Source: Algoriphagus pacificus
GTDB taxonomy: Bacteria; Bacteroidota; Bacteroidia; Cytophagales; Cyclobacteriaceae
Assembly (NCBI RefSeq): GCF_017254845.1
Contig: NZ_JAFKCU010000002.1
Coordinates: 744,001 to 808,000, forward strand
Direction of reading: 5' to 3'
Length of the DNA stretch: 64,000 nucleotides
The position numbers and the translations under genes are program-made. Positions 35,829 through 45,491 of this stretch are shown here, piece by piece. The notes under the pieces are model-generated. The model had not been told where the DNA came from. It saw only the letters and a list, made by a program, of their open reading frames with translations, and did no database searches. Numbering within the stretch: the first letter of the stretch is position 1; each line of letters starts with the position of its first letter.

Positions 35829-37868
35829 TCAAGAAGTGTAAATCAATCCTGATCTTTTCAACAAAGCATCTTGTTTTGGTTCCCTTCCTCTAAATCTCTT
35901 GTAAAGAATTGAAGGATGTTCACTTCCTCCCGCTGCTAAAATATTCTTTTGGAATGAAGTGGCAGTTTCTTGGTCAAAAACTCCTTTTTCCAAGAATAAC
36001 TCGAATGCATCAGCATCTAAAACTTCAGCCCATTTGTAGCTGTAGTAGCCAGCAGAATAACCTCCTTGGAAAATATGAGAAAATGAGGTGGACATCAAAG
36101 TCCCCGGAACTGAGGGAAGTAAGTCTGTCCGCTTCATTGTTTCTTTTTCAAAAGCTGCGATATCCTCGATTTCTTCAGCTTTATGGCTGTGGTAGGCCAT
36201 GTCCAAAAGACCAAAGCTGATTTGTCTGACAGTTTGATATCCCTGTTGAAAATTCGCTGCTTTTTTGATTTTTTCGATCAAATCCGCAGGTATTTTTTCA
36301 CCGGTCTCAAAGTGCTCGGCAAATAAGTCCAAGCATTCTTTTTCATAGCACCAGTTTTCAAAAATTTGAGAAGGTAATTCAACAAAATCCCAATAGACAC
36401 TTGTTCCTGATAGAGATTCATAGGTTGTATTTGCAAGCATACCATGCAGCGCGTGACCAAACTCATGAAAAAGAGTTGTCACCTCATTAAAAGTTAACAA
36501 GCTAGGCTTGGTCTTAGTAGGCTTAGTAAAATTGCAAACTATAGAGACATGCGGTCTATTCTGAACCCCATCAATGACACTTTGACCTCTATAACTAGTC
36601 ATCCAAGCCCCATTTCTTTTGCCAGGTCTTGGGAAGTAATCTGCATAAAACACAGCCAAATGATTGCCAGCTCTATCTTTTACTTCATATGCTAAAACAT
36701 CTGGGTGATAGACTGGAATATCACGATTTTGGGTAAACTCAAGACCGTATAGCTTTTGAGCTGTTTGGAATACCCCAGAGATGACTTTTTCCAATTGAAA
36801 ATAAGGTCTAAGCAATTCATCATCGATGGCATATTTTTTCTTTTTCAAAAGCTCTGAATAATAAGCAAAATCCCATTTTTCCAGTTTTGTTATTCCATCC
36901 AATTTGGATGCAAAGGCCGTTAATTCCTCCAATTCCTGACTTGCCTTTGGTCTGGCTTTTTCCAATAAGGACTCTAGAAAAGAAATAACCTCATCAGGGC
37001 TTTTCGCCATTCTTTCAGAAAGGATGAATGCTGCATGCGTTTCATAGCCAAGAAGCTTGGCTCTTTTTTCTTTGAGTGTTAAAATGCTTTTGATGATTTC
37101 CTGATTATCCAAGGCATCACCTTTTGCACATTTGGTGTTATAGGCTTTGAATAAAGTCTCTCGCAATTCTCTATTCTTAGCATAAGTCATAGCTGGTATA
37201 TAGCTCGGGTAATCCAAAGTAAAAGCCCATTTTCCAGCTTGTCCTTTTTCTTCAGCTATTTGTGCTGCAGCTTCCTTAATACCTTCAGGTAGGCCGTCAA
37301 TTTCATCTTCTTCAGAAACGAAATGAACAAATTTGTTTGTTTCCTCCAGGACGTTTTCTCCGAATTTGAGACTTAACTGTGCAAGCTCTTGATCTATTTT
37401 CCGAAGGATTTCTCCATCAGTCTCATTCAATTTGGCCCCATTCCTGACAAACGATTTATAAGTTTTGTCAAGTAAAGTATTTTGCTCTGCGTTCAAAGAC
37501 AATTCATCTTTGCTTTCATATACGCTTGCTACTTTTTGAAAAAGCTTCTGATCCAATAAAATATCATTGGAATGCTGAGTCAAAAGTGGAGAAATCTCCC
37601 TCGCGAGCTGTTGTAACTCAGGATTAGTTTCCGCAGCATTTAAATTGAAAAATATGGAACTGACAATTCCTAAATGCTTACCAGAACGGTCCAGAGCCTC
37701 AATGACGTTTTCAAAACTTGGAGTTTCAACGCTCTTAATTTCTTCTATTTCAAGTTTAGCTTCCTCTATCGCGGTTTTGATGGCAGGAAGGAAATCTTCA
37801 TTTTTTATTAGTGTGAAAGGTGCTGAATCAAAGGGTGTGGCAAATTTCGCCAATAATGGGTTTGTCAT
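35829..37868 (-). CDS. M3-family peptidase (oligopeptidase A / Dcp type)
   Basis: A 679-residue thimet-type metallopeptidase. The zinc site HEFGH is at 468-472 (His468, Glu469, His472), with the third ligand Glu expected about 25 residues later (FVELPSQIFENW). N-terminal motifs NPLLAKFATPF and the helical lid region match the peptidyl-dipeptidase Dcp/oligopeptidase A group. There is no signal peptide, so it is probably cytoplasmic, degrading short peptides such as those from signal peptides or the proteasome-like proteases. C-terminal YSAGYYSYKWAEVLDADAFELF supplies substrate-binding tyrosines. It is apparently monocistronic. Confidence 0.94.
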   Translation of the reverse strand: MTNPLLAKFATPFDSAPFTLIKNEDFLPAIKTAIEEAKLEIEEIKSVETPSFENVIEALDRSGKHLGIVSSIFFNLNAAETNPELQQLAREISPLLTQHSNDILLDQKLFQKVASVYESKDELSLNAEQNTLLDKTYKSFVRNGAKLNETDGEILRKIDQELAQLSLKFGENVLEETNKFVHFVSEEDEIDGLPEGIKEAAAQIAEEKGQAGKWAFTLDYPSYIPAMTYAKNRELRETLFKAYNTKCAKGDALDNQEIIKSILTLKEKRAKLLGYETHAAFILSERMAKSPDEVISFLESLLEKARPKASQELEELTAFASKLDGITKLEKWDFAYYSELLKKKKYAIDDELLRPYFQLEKVISGVFQTAQKLYGLEFTQNRDIPVYHPDVLAYEVKDRAGNHLAVFYADYFPRPGKRNGAWMTSYRGQSVIDGVQNRPHVSIVCNFTKPTKTKPSLLTFNEVTTLFHEFGHALHGMLANTTYESLSGTSVYWDFVELPSQIFENWCYEKECLDLFAEHFETGEKIPADLIEKIKKAANFQQGYQTVRQISFGLLDMAYHSHKAEEIEDIAAFEKETMKRTDLLPSVPGTLMSTSFSHIFQGGYSAGYYSYKWAEVLDADAFELFLEKGVFDQETATSFQKNILAAGGSEHPSILYKRFRGREPKQDALLKRSGLIYTS

Positions 37869-38241
37869 AATTCAAAAAGGGATTTGGATACTTAAGCCAG
37901 AGGAGTCCAGGAAGGTTCCACCAGAAGTCCTGTTTTTGTCATTTCAATCTGCAATTTACTGATTTGCTCAGTAAAGATTTCCCACATTCAGACAGGATGC
38001 GGAATATTTTTCGTCTAAAGAAATTTTTTTTGAACTCTACAAAATAACCTTAACCAAAAGTGGCTTATGCTCGATTGACAGTGATCTAAAATTTCTAGAT
38101 ATAATAATATTCCCGAAGCTCTGACACTTCAATTGTTCCTGATATTAAGACTGGATTAAAACTGGTTCTTATTAATAAAAACATGTCCTTAAAAAAAAGA
38201 GCTTCCAATTTTGGAAGCTCTTTTGTCATTTTATTTGCTGA
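37869..38241. other. Gene-free stretch between peptidase genes
   Basis: No credible reading is found on either strand. It contains the terminator at 38191-38224 for the upstream metalloprotease gene and presumably the M3 peptidase promoter, for which I found no clear consensus match. Confidence 0.6.
38191..38224 (-). terminator. Terminator after the DUF5117 metalloprotease gene
   Basis: On the minus strand AAAAGAGCTTCCAA pairs with TTGGAAGCTCTTTT around a 2-4 base loop, followed by a T-run. Confidence 0.9.
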
Positions 38242-40677
38242 TTAATAATCAAAATCACAGGACATACTGTCGGATCCAATTGGCGATCCATCTGGAGCTT
38301 TCAGGGTTTCCTGAACAGTTAGTTCCTCAGGTAATTCCAAAAATGCATTGATTTTGGCAGCTAGATACTTCGAGTGCTGGGAAAATAAACCACTTGAATT
38401 TCTAGTAGCTAGGCTCTTACTTCCGTTTGCCAAAGCATCCAGTTGTGCTCTAGTGATGGCTCTTACAGAATTGGAAGCATCAGAGTTTTTTGCCAAAGCA
38501 ATCATATGATCCACCATCTTGGTTTCAGTCATCAATTTGATTTCAGTTTGTAAACCAGAAGGAACAGAAGCACTGAAAATCTTATCGCTCACCTTTTTCA
38601 AAATCACATCATATCCCGGCAAATCGCTGTTTTGAAGATTTTGAAGGTAAACTCGGTTCATTCTAGCTTCATCAAATAGGAAAGATAAAGTCAAATCTAC
38701 GACCGTCTCAGCTGGTGCAATTGGATCGAAAACAGGACCTGTTCTAGAGACAAATGTTTCTCTATTTCTTCCATACCCATAAGGTCTTGGAGGTATCAAT
38801 GCAAGAATGTGTTTTGGCACTTCCAATTGGTCTGGAGAAATCGTTAATAAAAGCGCATCTAATGCATCCATTTGATCTTTGGTAGAAACCCAAGAATGAT
38901 TTGGCTGATTATCGCCTTTTACTTTATATGTATAATCCATGCCACCAACCAATTTGGTAGTGGCTTCTACTTGGTAACGATGCATTAAATAAAGAGGTAC
39001 CAAAACTTCTTCTAACAAAGCCTCAGGCTGACCGGCAGGAATGGCATTCAATCCAAAGCTTTCAAGTTTGTTTGCTCTTAGATCCAGCATTCTTTTCAAT
39101 TCAGAAGCTGCTGAAGCACCATTATCCCAAAGGTGGGAGCGAGGATGAGCTCCACTTGGATCACGAGAGTCAGAGTCTGTGATAAACTCATAGCCAGCTG
39201 CATAAGTGTCCTGAAGGGTTTTTTCAAGAAATTCTGCTTCGCTCATTCCTGCTGGAGGAACGCCATATCCGTATTTGATTGCCCATTTGTCCCATTCACC
39301 AATTTTTTGATCATAAGCATTGCTGAGATCCAAATCTCCATTGGAATTTTGAGTGATGACAGGGTAGGGATAGTCCATTACGGAAGATCTGTTTTCTGCT
39401 GAAGTGGCATAGCTATGAGCCAAACCAATCGTGTGACCGATTTCATGGGCTGACAATTGACGAAGTCTGTCCAAAGCCAATTTTAGCATTTTAGGATCTG
39501 GCTCAGTGCCGTTTTCATAAGGTTGAATTAAGCCTTGAGCAATTAGGTAATCCTGGCGAACTCTCAATGAACCCAAGGAAACGTGTCCTTTTAGGATTTC
39601 ACCGGTTCTTGGATCTCTGACACTGCTACCATAAGACCAACCCCTAGTGGATCTGTGAACCCATTGCACCACATTGTAGCGAACATCCATTAAGTCCATT
39701 CCTTCAGGAGCAAGTTCCACCCGGAAAGCATCCTTGAAGCCAGCCGCTTCAAATGCCTGATTCCAATAATTTCCGCCTTCAATCAATGCAGAAGCAACTG
39801 GTTCTGGTGTTCCTCGATCCAAATAGTAAACGATTGGCTCGACAGCCTCAGACATTGCTGCAGTAGGGTCTTTTTTCTCGAGTCTATGTCTTGAAATAAA
39901 TCTTTTTACGATTGGCTCAGTAATCGGAGTGGTGAAATCCATGTAGCTGATTGAAAAATATCCGCCTCTTGGATCAAATTCTCTCTTCTGATAGTCTAAA
40001 TCAGGAAGCTCAATAAAGGAATGTCTCTGACGGACTGTCACAGCATCTGAACCGGGAGTTACTGATCGAAGTTCTCTTCCAGTTACCTGTCCAGTAAGGG
40101 TGATTACAGCTTCCACTTCTGTGTTTTTAGGGAAGTTTTTAATCATCGGATAATAAAGTCCAGATCTACTGGCATCCGCTCTAAAAGTTCCTTGTCTTCC
40201 TTGAGTCAATCTATTTCCTACACCATGTGTGTCTTGAAGGTAGAAAGTGGTGGCATCCACAATGAAATTATCTCCTTCTTTTTGCGCGATTTCAAATCCC
40301 CAAAGAATGGATTCAGCAAAAGCATCTTTGATGGATTTAACTTCTGCAGGATTATCAGAATAGGCTCTATAATCGTAGTTTTTTTGAACCAAAAAGACTT
40401 TGTTTCCAGTCCTTCTAAATTCAACTATTCTTGTTTCTCCTAATTGACCGCGATCTAGACCCAGATCGTTGGAGCCAACTCCAGCGGTAAGAGAACTTAC
40501 ATAAAGAAATTCCTTATTCAGGTCCTCTACTTCTAAGTAGATTTTACCCTTTTCTTCATCCAGGTAGAAATCAATGAATCCTTCAGCCTTTGAAAACTTA
40601 CTCAGATCAAGATTTTGAGCAATTGCAAAAGGAAGAATAAAGGTGAAAATGAGAAATGATAGTACTGTTTTTTTCAT
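38242..40677 (-). CDS. Secreted zinc-dependent metalloprotease (DUF5117/DUF4953)
   Basis: An 811-residue exported protein with a signal peptide ending near AIAQ-N (residue 20). The N-terminal part (IYLEVEDLNKEFLYVSSLTAGVGSNDLGLDRGQ) is the DUF5117 module; the central part has the extended metzincin zinc site HEIGHTIGLAH (411-421: His411, Glu412, His415, His421), preceded by the typical SLGSLRVRQDYLIAQGL segment. A methionine-turn candidate is SSVMDYPYP about 12 residues later. It is expected to be a periplasmic or outer-surface protease of unknown substrate, common in Bacteroidota. The C-terminus ends DSMSCDFDY without an obvious type IX sorting domain. A terminator follows. Confidence 0.9.
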   Translation of the reverse strand: MKKTVLSFLIFTFILPFAIAQNLDLSKFSKAEGFIDFYLDEEKGKIYLEVEDLNKEFLYVSSLTAGVGSNDLGLDRGQLGETRIVEFRRTGNKVFLVQKNYDYRAYSDNPAEVKSIKDAFAESILWGFEIAQKEGDNFIVDATTFYLQDTHGVGNRLTQGRQGTFRADASRSGLYYPMIKNFPKNTEVEAVITLTGQVTGRELRSVTPGSDAVTVRQRHSFIELPDLDYQKREFDPRGGYFSISYMDFTTPITEPIVKRFISRHRLEKKDPTAAMSEAVEPIVYYLDRGTPEPVASALIEGGNYWNQAFEAAGFKDAFRVELAPEGMDLMDVRYNVVQWVHRSTRGWSYGSSVRDPRTGEILKGHVSLGSLRVRQDYLIAQGLIQPYENGTEPDPKMLKLALDRLRQLSAHEIGHTIGLAHSYATSAENRSSVMDYPYPVITQNSNGDLDLSNAYDQKIGEWDKWAIKYGYGVPPAGMSEAEFLEKTLQDTYAAGYEFITDSDSRDPSGAHPRSHLWDNGASAASELKRMLDLRANKLESFGLNAIPAGQPEALLEEVLVPLYLMHRYQVEATTKLVGGMDYTYKVKGDNQPNHSWVSTKDQMDALDALLLTISPDQLEVPKHILALIPPRPYGYGRNRETFVSRTGPVFDPIAPAETVVDLTLSFLFDEARMNRVYLQNLQNSDLPGYDVILKKVSDKIFSASVPSGLQTEIKLMTETKMVDHMIALAKNSDASNSVRAITRAQLDALANGSKSLATRNSSGLFSQHSKYLAAKINAFLELPEELTVQETLKAPDGSPIGSDSMSCDFDY

Positions 40678-40741
40678 GGTTTAGTGGTTTGATGACAAAT
40701 TATCAAAAAAACAGGCTGAAAATTGTACCATTGATGGAAAT

Positions 40742-42850
40742 TTACTGATGGAGCATGTATCGAAGTAAAAATGTGGTCTCAGTTTGATGGTTGGATTCTA
40801 TTGTTTGCAACCCAGAACTTATTGATTCACGGTCTGTATAAACTGTTCTGGCGAATCTAAGATAAGCGGTCAACTGGCTGTTGAAACTGTATTGTCCCAA
40901 AAGGTAATATCGCATGCCCTGACCAGAAAATGCAGGAACTGAGAAGGTCCAGAGTACATTGTTTTCAAATGCATATTGGCGATTATCGTAATCGTCTGTA
41001 TCAAACATCGCAACCCTTCCAGTCATTCTCCATTTTTCTTTTCCATATTGGACATCCTGCAAAATCATGAAACCATTGCTTTTTTTGTTTTCAAAATCAA
41101 CTTGACTTCCCAAGATTCTGGATCTTAAAAAGACCTGCGAGTTGATGCGATATTCCAAACTGATCATTGTATTCGTTTTGGAAATCGTACCAATCTGATA
41201 GGGGAGTTGGGCTTCCCCCGAATCAGAAAAATTCCGGTCTTTTTTTTCAGTTCTTACCTGTAGAAAAGCGAGTAAAGTTTTGGACGGCTGGTAGCTTATT
41301 CGGGTCAACCATTCCGATCCATCGGATGGAGCATAAACTCTGTAACGAAGCCAAGGAAATTTAAAAGCATCGTAATAGGCATTGATTTTCCAAGTCTTTG
41401 TTGGGGTTATTTGAATGCCCATATACAATCCTTGCTCATTGATTGGGTTTGTACCTTCGGAAAAGGCATTGGAATAAAAACTGTGGAAGTTTCTGTCATA
41501 TTTTCTCCAAACTAAAGAAAAATCAACTTGCTTGCTAAGACTCGTGATAAAGCCAAAAACGGAACCTGCCCCTTTTGATTTAGAAAGACCTGACTCTCCA
41601 AATAAGAAGAAGTTTTTCCAATTGAAATTGAAATATAGGCTGCCAACCCAATTTTGTTTTCCAGCAAAGTCAAAGCGGTTGTAAATCGTTGGGCTTTTTA
41701 TCCACGGATTATCAAATTTGGTGAAGAGAAAATTGCTACCAACTTGAAGCTTTCTGGAGAAATCGTATTGAATATTTGACCCAAGATTCATCTCCCGAAA
41801 CTGGTTTTTTGTCGATAGCTCACTTGGGGTCCGATGGAGTCCGCTTTGACTCAAGGAAGAAATGACTTCAAGTTCATTGGATAGCGTATCTCTATTCAAC
41901 TCGGATCTACCATCTCTAGGTGCATGGGAGGCGATGATGGAGCTTTGCCATTTGCCAGCTTGATATGTGGCGCCAATTCCTCTGAAAAATCCAGCTTCCA
42001 ATGCAGCTGTATAAGGTAAAATTCCCACACTACTTTTGCGAACCGTTGGAACGGTTTCGGCTCCTTTCCCTAAGGAATACCCGGCACCGAACACCAAACC
42101 CTGGCCGAATTGTGCCTGAAAATCACCTAGGCTAATCACTTTCCATTTTCTGAATTGGAACTTCGTGAAATGAAAAGAAAAGAAATTGAATCCGTATCGT
42201 TTGGTTTTATTGTCCCAGGTAAATTCCTCTCCAGCGTCTTTATCCAGAGTGATTCCTAAACTAAAATCCCGTGCATGCTGAATTCTAAATCTTACATAAA
42301 GATCATTTGGATCGCCTAAGTACCGAGTAGAAAGAGATCCGTTTTTGGCAGTGTCTGGTTCGGAAAATCCTCTTCTTTCCTCCCAAACTCTTCTATGGCG
42401 AACCAATAGATAAGCTTGTTCTTCTTCCAAAATTCGATTGATTAAACTCTTATTGGAGGGGTTTCCAGAAGTTCCCAGCGTGATAAAAGGTAAGATTTGC
42501 TGGATGGTTTGTAAATCAAAATTTGGAATTGCCTGCAGCTCATAGAGAGAAAGTAAATCTCCAAATTCGGATCGATAAGTGAGTAGGGAAGATATCTGAA
42601 GCGGACTAAGTAGATAAGTTGCCTGAAGCGCTTCTGTATTTGCTTGATTGATGTTAATCGGATTAGAATTTAGCTGAAACAGAACTTCATAAATGGATTC
42701 GTAATCCAAATCTTCGTCTTGAACCGAAAACAGCCTCTCAGCAAAACTTTCAAGATCAATACTTTCTTTGGGAGGAGTTTGGGCAAAAAGCTGGAAGCCC
42801 TGAAAAATCAGGAAGAAAAGAAGGAAAGATCGTCCTAATTTCAATCCCAT
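40742..42850 (-). CDS. Secreted helix-hairpin-helix plus beta-barrel protein
   Basis: A 702-residue exported protein with a signal peptide ending near LFAQ-T (residue 24). Residues about 45-135 hold ComEA-like helix-hairpin-helix repeats (NINQANTEALQATYLLSPLQISSLLTYRSEFG then LQAIPNFDLQTIQQILPFI). The remaining 550 residues are alternating polar/aromatic strands ending in an aromatic-rich segment (TETTFLLRYMLHQ), as expected for an outer-membrane barrel. The combination is found in Bacteroidota but its role is not established; the HhH part could bind DNA or merely act as a protein-interaction helix set. Its start overlaps the end of the PorV-like gene by ten bases. Confidence 0.78.
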   Translation of the reverse strand: MGLKLGRSFLLFFLIFQGFQLFAQTPPKESIDLESFAERLFSVQDEDLDYESIYEVLFQLNSNPININQANTEALQATYLLSPLQISSLLTYRSEFGDLLSLYELQAIPNFDLQTIQQILPFITLGTSGNPSNKSLINRILEEEQAYLLVRHRRVWEERRGFSEPDTAKNGSLSTRYLGDPNDLYVRFRIQHARDFSLGITLDKDAGEEFTWDNKTKRYGFNFFSFHFTKFQFRKWKVISLGDFQAQFGQGLVFGAGYSLGKGAETVPTVRKSSVGILPYTAALEAGFFRGIGATYQAGKWQSSIIASHAPRDGRSELNRDTLSNELEVISSLSQSGLHRTPSELSTKNQFREMNLGSNIQYDFSRKLQVGSNFLFTKFDNPWIKSPTIYNRFDFAGKQNWVGSLYFNFNWKNFFLFGESGLSKSKGAGSVFGFITSLSKQVDFSLVWRKYDRNFHSFYSNAFSEGTNPINEQGLYMGIQITPTKTWKINAYYDAFKFPWLRYRVYAPSDGSEWLTRISYQPSKTLLAFLQVRTEKKDRNFSDSGEAQLPYQIGTISKTNTMISLEYRINSQVFLRSRILGSQVDFENKKSNGFMILQDVQYGKEKWRMTGRVAMFDTDDYDNRQYAFENNVLWTFSVPAFSGQGMRYYLLGQYSFNSQLTAYLRFARTVYTDRESISSGLQTIESNHQTETTFLLRYMLHQ

Positions 42851-43656
42851 TGGAATCCCAAACTTACGTGATGTGTACTTCCCAAAGCTGTGTTTTGTCC
42901 CATTCCATAATCCAAAAGGAACTTACCAGGCCTAATACCCAGTCCAAAAAATAACCTGGATGGATTGCTGTTTACTCCAGCTCGCAGCAAAACCAAATCA
43001 TGAATCCCGTATTCTAACCCGGCTTTTACCACAGGTTTGATCAAGATATCCTTCTCAGTTTCGAGATGGATTTTGAGTGTGGAAATAGGGACATAGGTTA
43101 GGCCTAGATTAATAGCAGTAGGTAAATGATCTTGGGAGTTATTACTTATTTTGGCTCGATTGATATTTGAGAAATAGCCACCAATCTGGATTTTTGGCCC
43201 TAAATCTGCCACGCCGCCTAGACTGAAAACGAAAGAATTTCCGGTTCCAAAATCTTGAATTTGAGTTTGAAACCAATCTGCTTTCACTCCAAAACTGGAA
43301 ATCCCGAGTTTTTGGGAATAACCAATTCCAAACATTTGCTGGTTAAATAGCTTTCCTCCGAACCTTGAAAGGCCAAGACCGAAGCTTCCCTTTTCTGTTT
43401 TCAGAGATGCCGCTAAATCAAGCGTACTTAATTCATTTAGACCAAATCTTTGATCATAGCCTACGGCAATTTCTGAAGCAGAAATCCGGTCCAATGCCCC
43501 AATATTATTGAAGACAGTCCAAGCATCTGGAAGATTGACTTTAAGATTTCCCATTCCCTGGCTTCTTGCTCCATGGGCTTGGGTCAAAGGATCAGTTTGT
43601 GAATTCGCCTGGAAATAAAAAAAGCAAGCGATGCATAAAAAAGTTAGCCGCCACAT
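42841..43656 (-). CDS. PorV/PorQ-like outer-membrane protein
   Basis: A 271-residue exported protein with a signal peptide ending near ANSQ-T (residue 19-20). The early motif GARSQGMGNLKVNLPDAWTVFNNIGAL resembles the ARAxGMGGAxVAxxDDxxAxxxNPA opening of the OmpP1/FadL-related PorV/PorQ family, and the rest alternates strands typical of a 14-stranded barrel, ending in GFQWD. PorV-type proteins shuttle type IX substrates; this shorter, divergent member cannot be assigned to that system. It precedes and overlaps the helix-hairpin-helix/barrel gene, suggesting the two products work together. Confidence 0.68.
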   Translation of the reverse strand: MWRLTFLCIACFFYFQANSQTDPLTQAHGARSQGMGNLKVNLPDAWTVFNNIGALDRISASEIAVGYDQRFGLNELSTLDLAASLKTEKGSFGLGLSRFGGKLFNQQMFGIGYSQKLGISSFGVKADWFQTQIQDFGTGNSFVFSLGGVADLGPKIQIGGYFSNINRAKISNNSQDHLPTAINLGLTYVPISTLKIHLETEKDILIKPVVKAGLEYGIHDLVLLRAGVNSNPSRLFFGLGIRPGKFLLDYGMGQNTALGSTHHVSLGFQWD

Positions 43657-43742
43657 TTCAATAAAAATTTGAATGAATAATTAAGTTAACTAATTTTTCA
43701 TTCAAACTATTTGTGGAGACAAATTATTTAGCTATCAGTAGG

Positions 43743-45203
43743 TTAGAATGGAGTCTTGAAGTTGAAAAAGAAGTTTCCACTTCCCGTATTGTTGAATGAG
43801 TATTCAAATCTCAGGACCGAATCGTAAAAACTCACCATGTCAATACCTAGTCCATAACCCATCAAGTATTTGTTTGCCAATCGGGCATTGGAAGGAATGT
43901 TGTTTCTGTCTTTTACAAATCCATGATCGAAGTTTGCTGAGAGGTAGAATCTGATTGGAATTGTATTGAATTGATCCAATGGAACAGTTCTCGAAATATC
44001 GAAGGCATAGTCAAAGAATTTCCATCTAAAGCTGTTTTTATGAACATAAAGCTGCTGTCCCTCAATGACATTCAATTCATAGCCACGGATAAAATTAGGG
44101 CTGTAGCCTATACCCCTAACTAACGTGTAGGGTTGCGAAGCACTCAAAAACCAATTGGCTGTCAAACCTGTGTTAAAGTGAAACTTTTCGCTAAGTTTAA
44201 AATACTTATTAGCAGTCAAATTGACCTCTACCTCATCTAATTCCTCGGTAAAAAACACGCCATACTTAGTAGCTGTAAAGACTAAGAGTTCACCATCTGT
44301 GGCATAGGAAATGTTGTCTCTTCTGTCGTGGCGAAAGCTATATGTCAAGAACAAGTATCTAAGTGTATTGCTACCGTGCTGGAAGTAGTTCGGACTTTGC
44401 TCCAAAGCCAAGGGGTTGATCCAGGTGTGGTTAAAACCTAAGGTGACAAAATGGAAATTATAAAAACTCCTTCTGTAGGTATAGCGAATCGCAGCTGCCA
44501 AATTTTTTCTTAAAACCTCCTCATTAGGTGCTGTATAGAACACTTGCTTATTGTTTTCAGATTTTATCGCCAGCGTTTTATTGTTGTAATAAGTAAACTG
44601 AGCAGCTAAACCATGCTTTTGGTTTTTGTCAATGTAAGGTTTACTGTACTGCACGTCCAATGCTTTAGTAAAACCAAGTTGACCGGCGAATTTTAATTTT
44701 TCATTTCTTCCAGCCACGTTATTATGACTTAATCGAAGTCCATAATTGACTCTGGAGAAATCCCTGCCTTGATTTGTCCACCACTCAGCGAAATTTCTAT
44801 CTGCCAAGTTAAAAATCAAAGATGGTAGAATATACCATCGCTCTTTCACTGTAATGAGTACTTCTACTTCTTCATCACCAGTAATCAGAGGAGTGATTTC
44901 AACAGAGGTAAATAACCTGAGGTTGTAGATTTTCTTCTGGTCTGCTTGGATGATTTCCAAAAAAGTCTCCCAGTCATAATAATAGTCTGTAGTAAAATCC
45001 AGCTCTCTCAGAATTATGCTTTTCTTTGTTTTCTCATTTCCGATGATGAAAATATTATTCACCTTGACTTTTTCAGGTGTTTCTTTATTCGCCGGACGCA
45101 AAGCTGTATCTACCTGTGCGGTAGACCTAGGGATTCCAAGCCCAAGAAAAATGCTTGAAAAGAGCAAACCAACATAAATAATATTTCTAATCTTGGAAGA
45201 CAA
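43743..45203 (-). CDS. BamA/TamA-like outer-membrane protein with one POTRA domain
   Basis: A 486-residue exported protein of the Omp85 group. After a signal peptide (to about STAQ, residue 30), a single POTRA-like domain (about 47-120: VKVNNIFIIGNEKTKKSIILREL...LFTSVEI) leads into a barrel of about 16 strands that ends in a terminal Phe, the usual Omp85 C-terminal signal. Full BamA is about 800-850 residues with five POTRAs, so this is one of the short Bacteroidota paralogues. The start is TTG at 45203; the reading is closed by a stop ten codons upstream and contains no ATG before the signal peptide. It diverges from yidD over 57 bases. Confidence 0.8.
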   Translation of the reverse strand: MSSKIRNIIYVGLLFSSIFLGLGIPRSTAQVDTALRPANKETPEKVKVNNIFIIGNEKTKKSIILRELDFTTDYYYDWETFLEIIQADQKKIYNLRLFTSVEITPLITGDEEVEVLITVKERWYILPSLIFNLADRNFAEWWTNQGRDFSRVNYGLRLSHNNVAGRNEKLKFAGQLGFTKALDVQYSKPYIDKNQKHGLAAQFTYYNNKTLAIKSENNKQVFYTAPNEEVLRKNLAAAIRYTYRRSFYNFHFVTLGFNHTWINPLALEQSPNYFQHGSNTLRYLFLTYSFRHDRRDNISYATDGELLVFTATKYGVFFTEELDEVEVNLTANKYFKLSEKFHFNTGLTANWFLSASQPYTLVRGIGYSPNFIRGYELNVIEGQQLYVHKNSFRWKFFDYAFDISRTVPLDQFNTIPIRFYLSANFDHGFVKDRNNIPSNARLANKYLMGYGLGIDMVSFYDSVLRFEYSFNNTGSGNFFFNFKTPF

Positions 45204-45260
45204 AGTGGAATTCTGATTGAATAATTTTAGTTACTAATTTGACAGATTATTAGTGGGGCG

Positions 45261-45491
45261 ATGATACCAATGAAAACTTTAATTCGAAAGATAGCCATAT
45301 TTCCCGTTTTGGTCTACCAATACACCATTTCTCCACTTTTTCCTACCAGTTGCCGCTATACACCAACTTGTAGTCAATATACTAAAGAAGCAATATTGAA
45401 GCATGGAGTTTTCAAAGGCGGCTGGTTGGGAATCAAACGGATAGCAAGCTGTAACCCTTGGGGAGGTCACGGCCATGATCCAGTACCTTAA
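45261..45491 (+). CDS. yidD: Membrane protein insertion efficiency factor YidD
   Basis: A 76-residue protein with the compact YidD core: an amphipathic N-terminal helix ([22 protein letters not shown]), then the invariant [15 protein letters not shown] and [23 protein letters not shown]. YidD sits on the inner face of the plasma membrane and assists YidC-dependent insertion. ATG 45261 and ATG 45270 are both possible; the second gives the more usual N-terminus. The gene is not next to rpmH/rnpA/yidC here. Its TAA overlaps the convergent lgt stop (TTAA). Confidence 0.95.
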   Translation: MIPMKTLIRKIAIFPVLVYQYTISPLFPTSCRYTPTCSQYTKEAILKHGVFKGGWLGIKRIASCNPWGGHGHDPVP

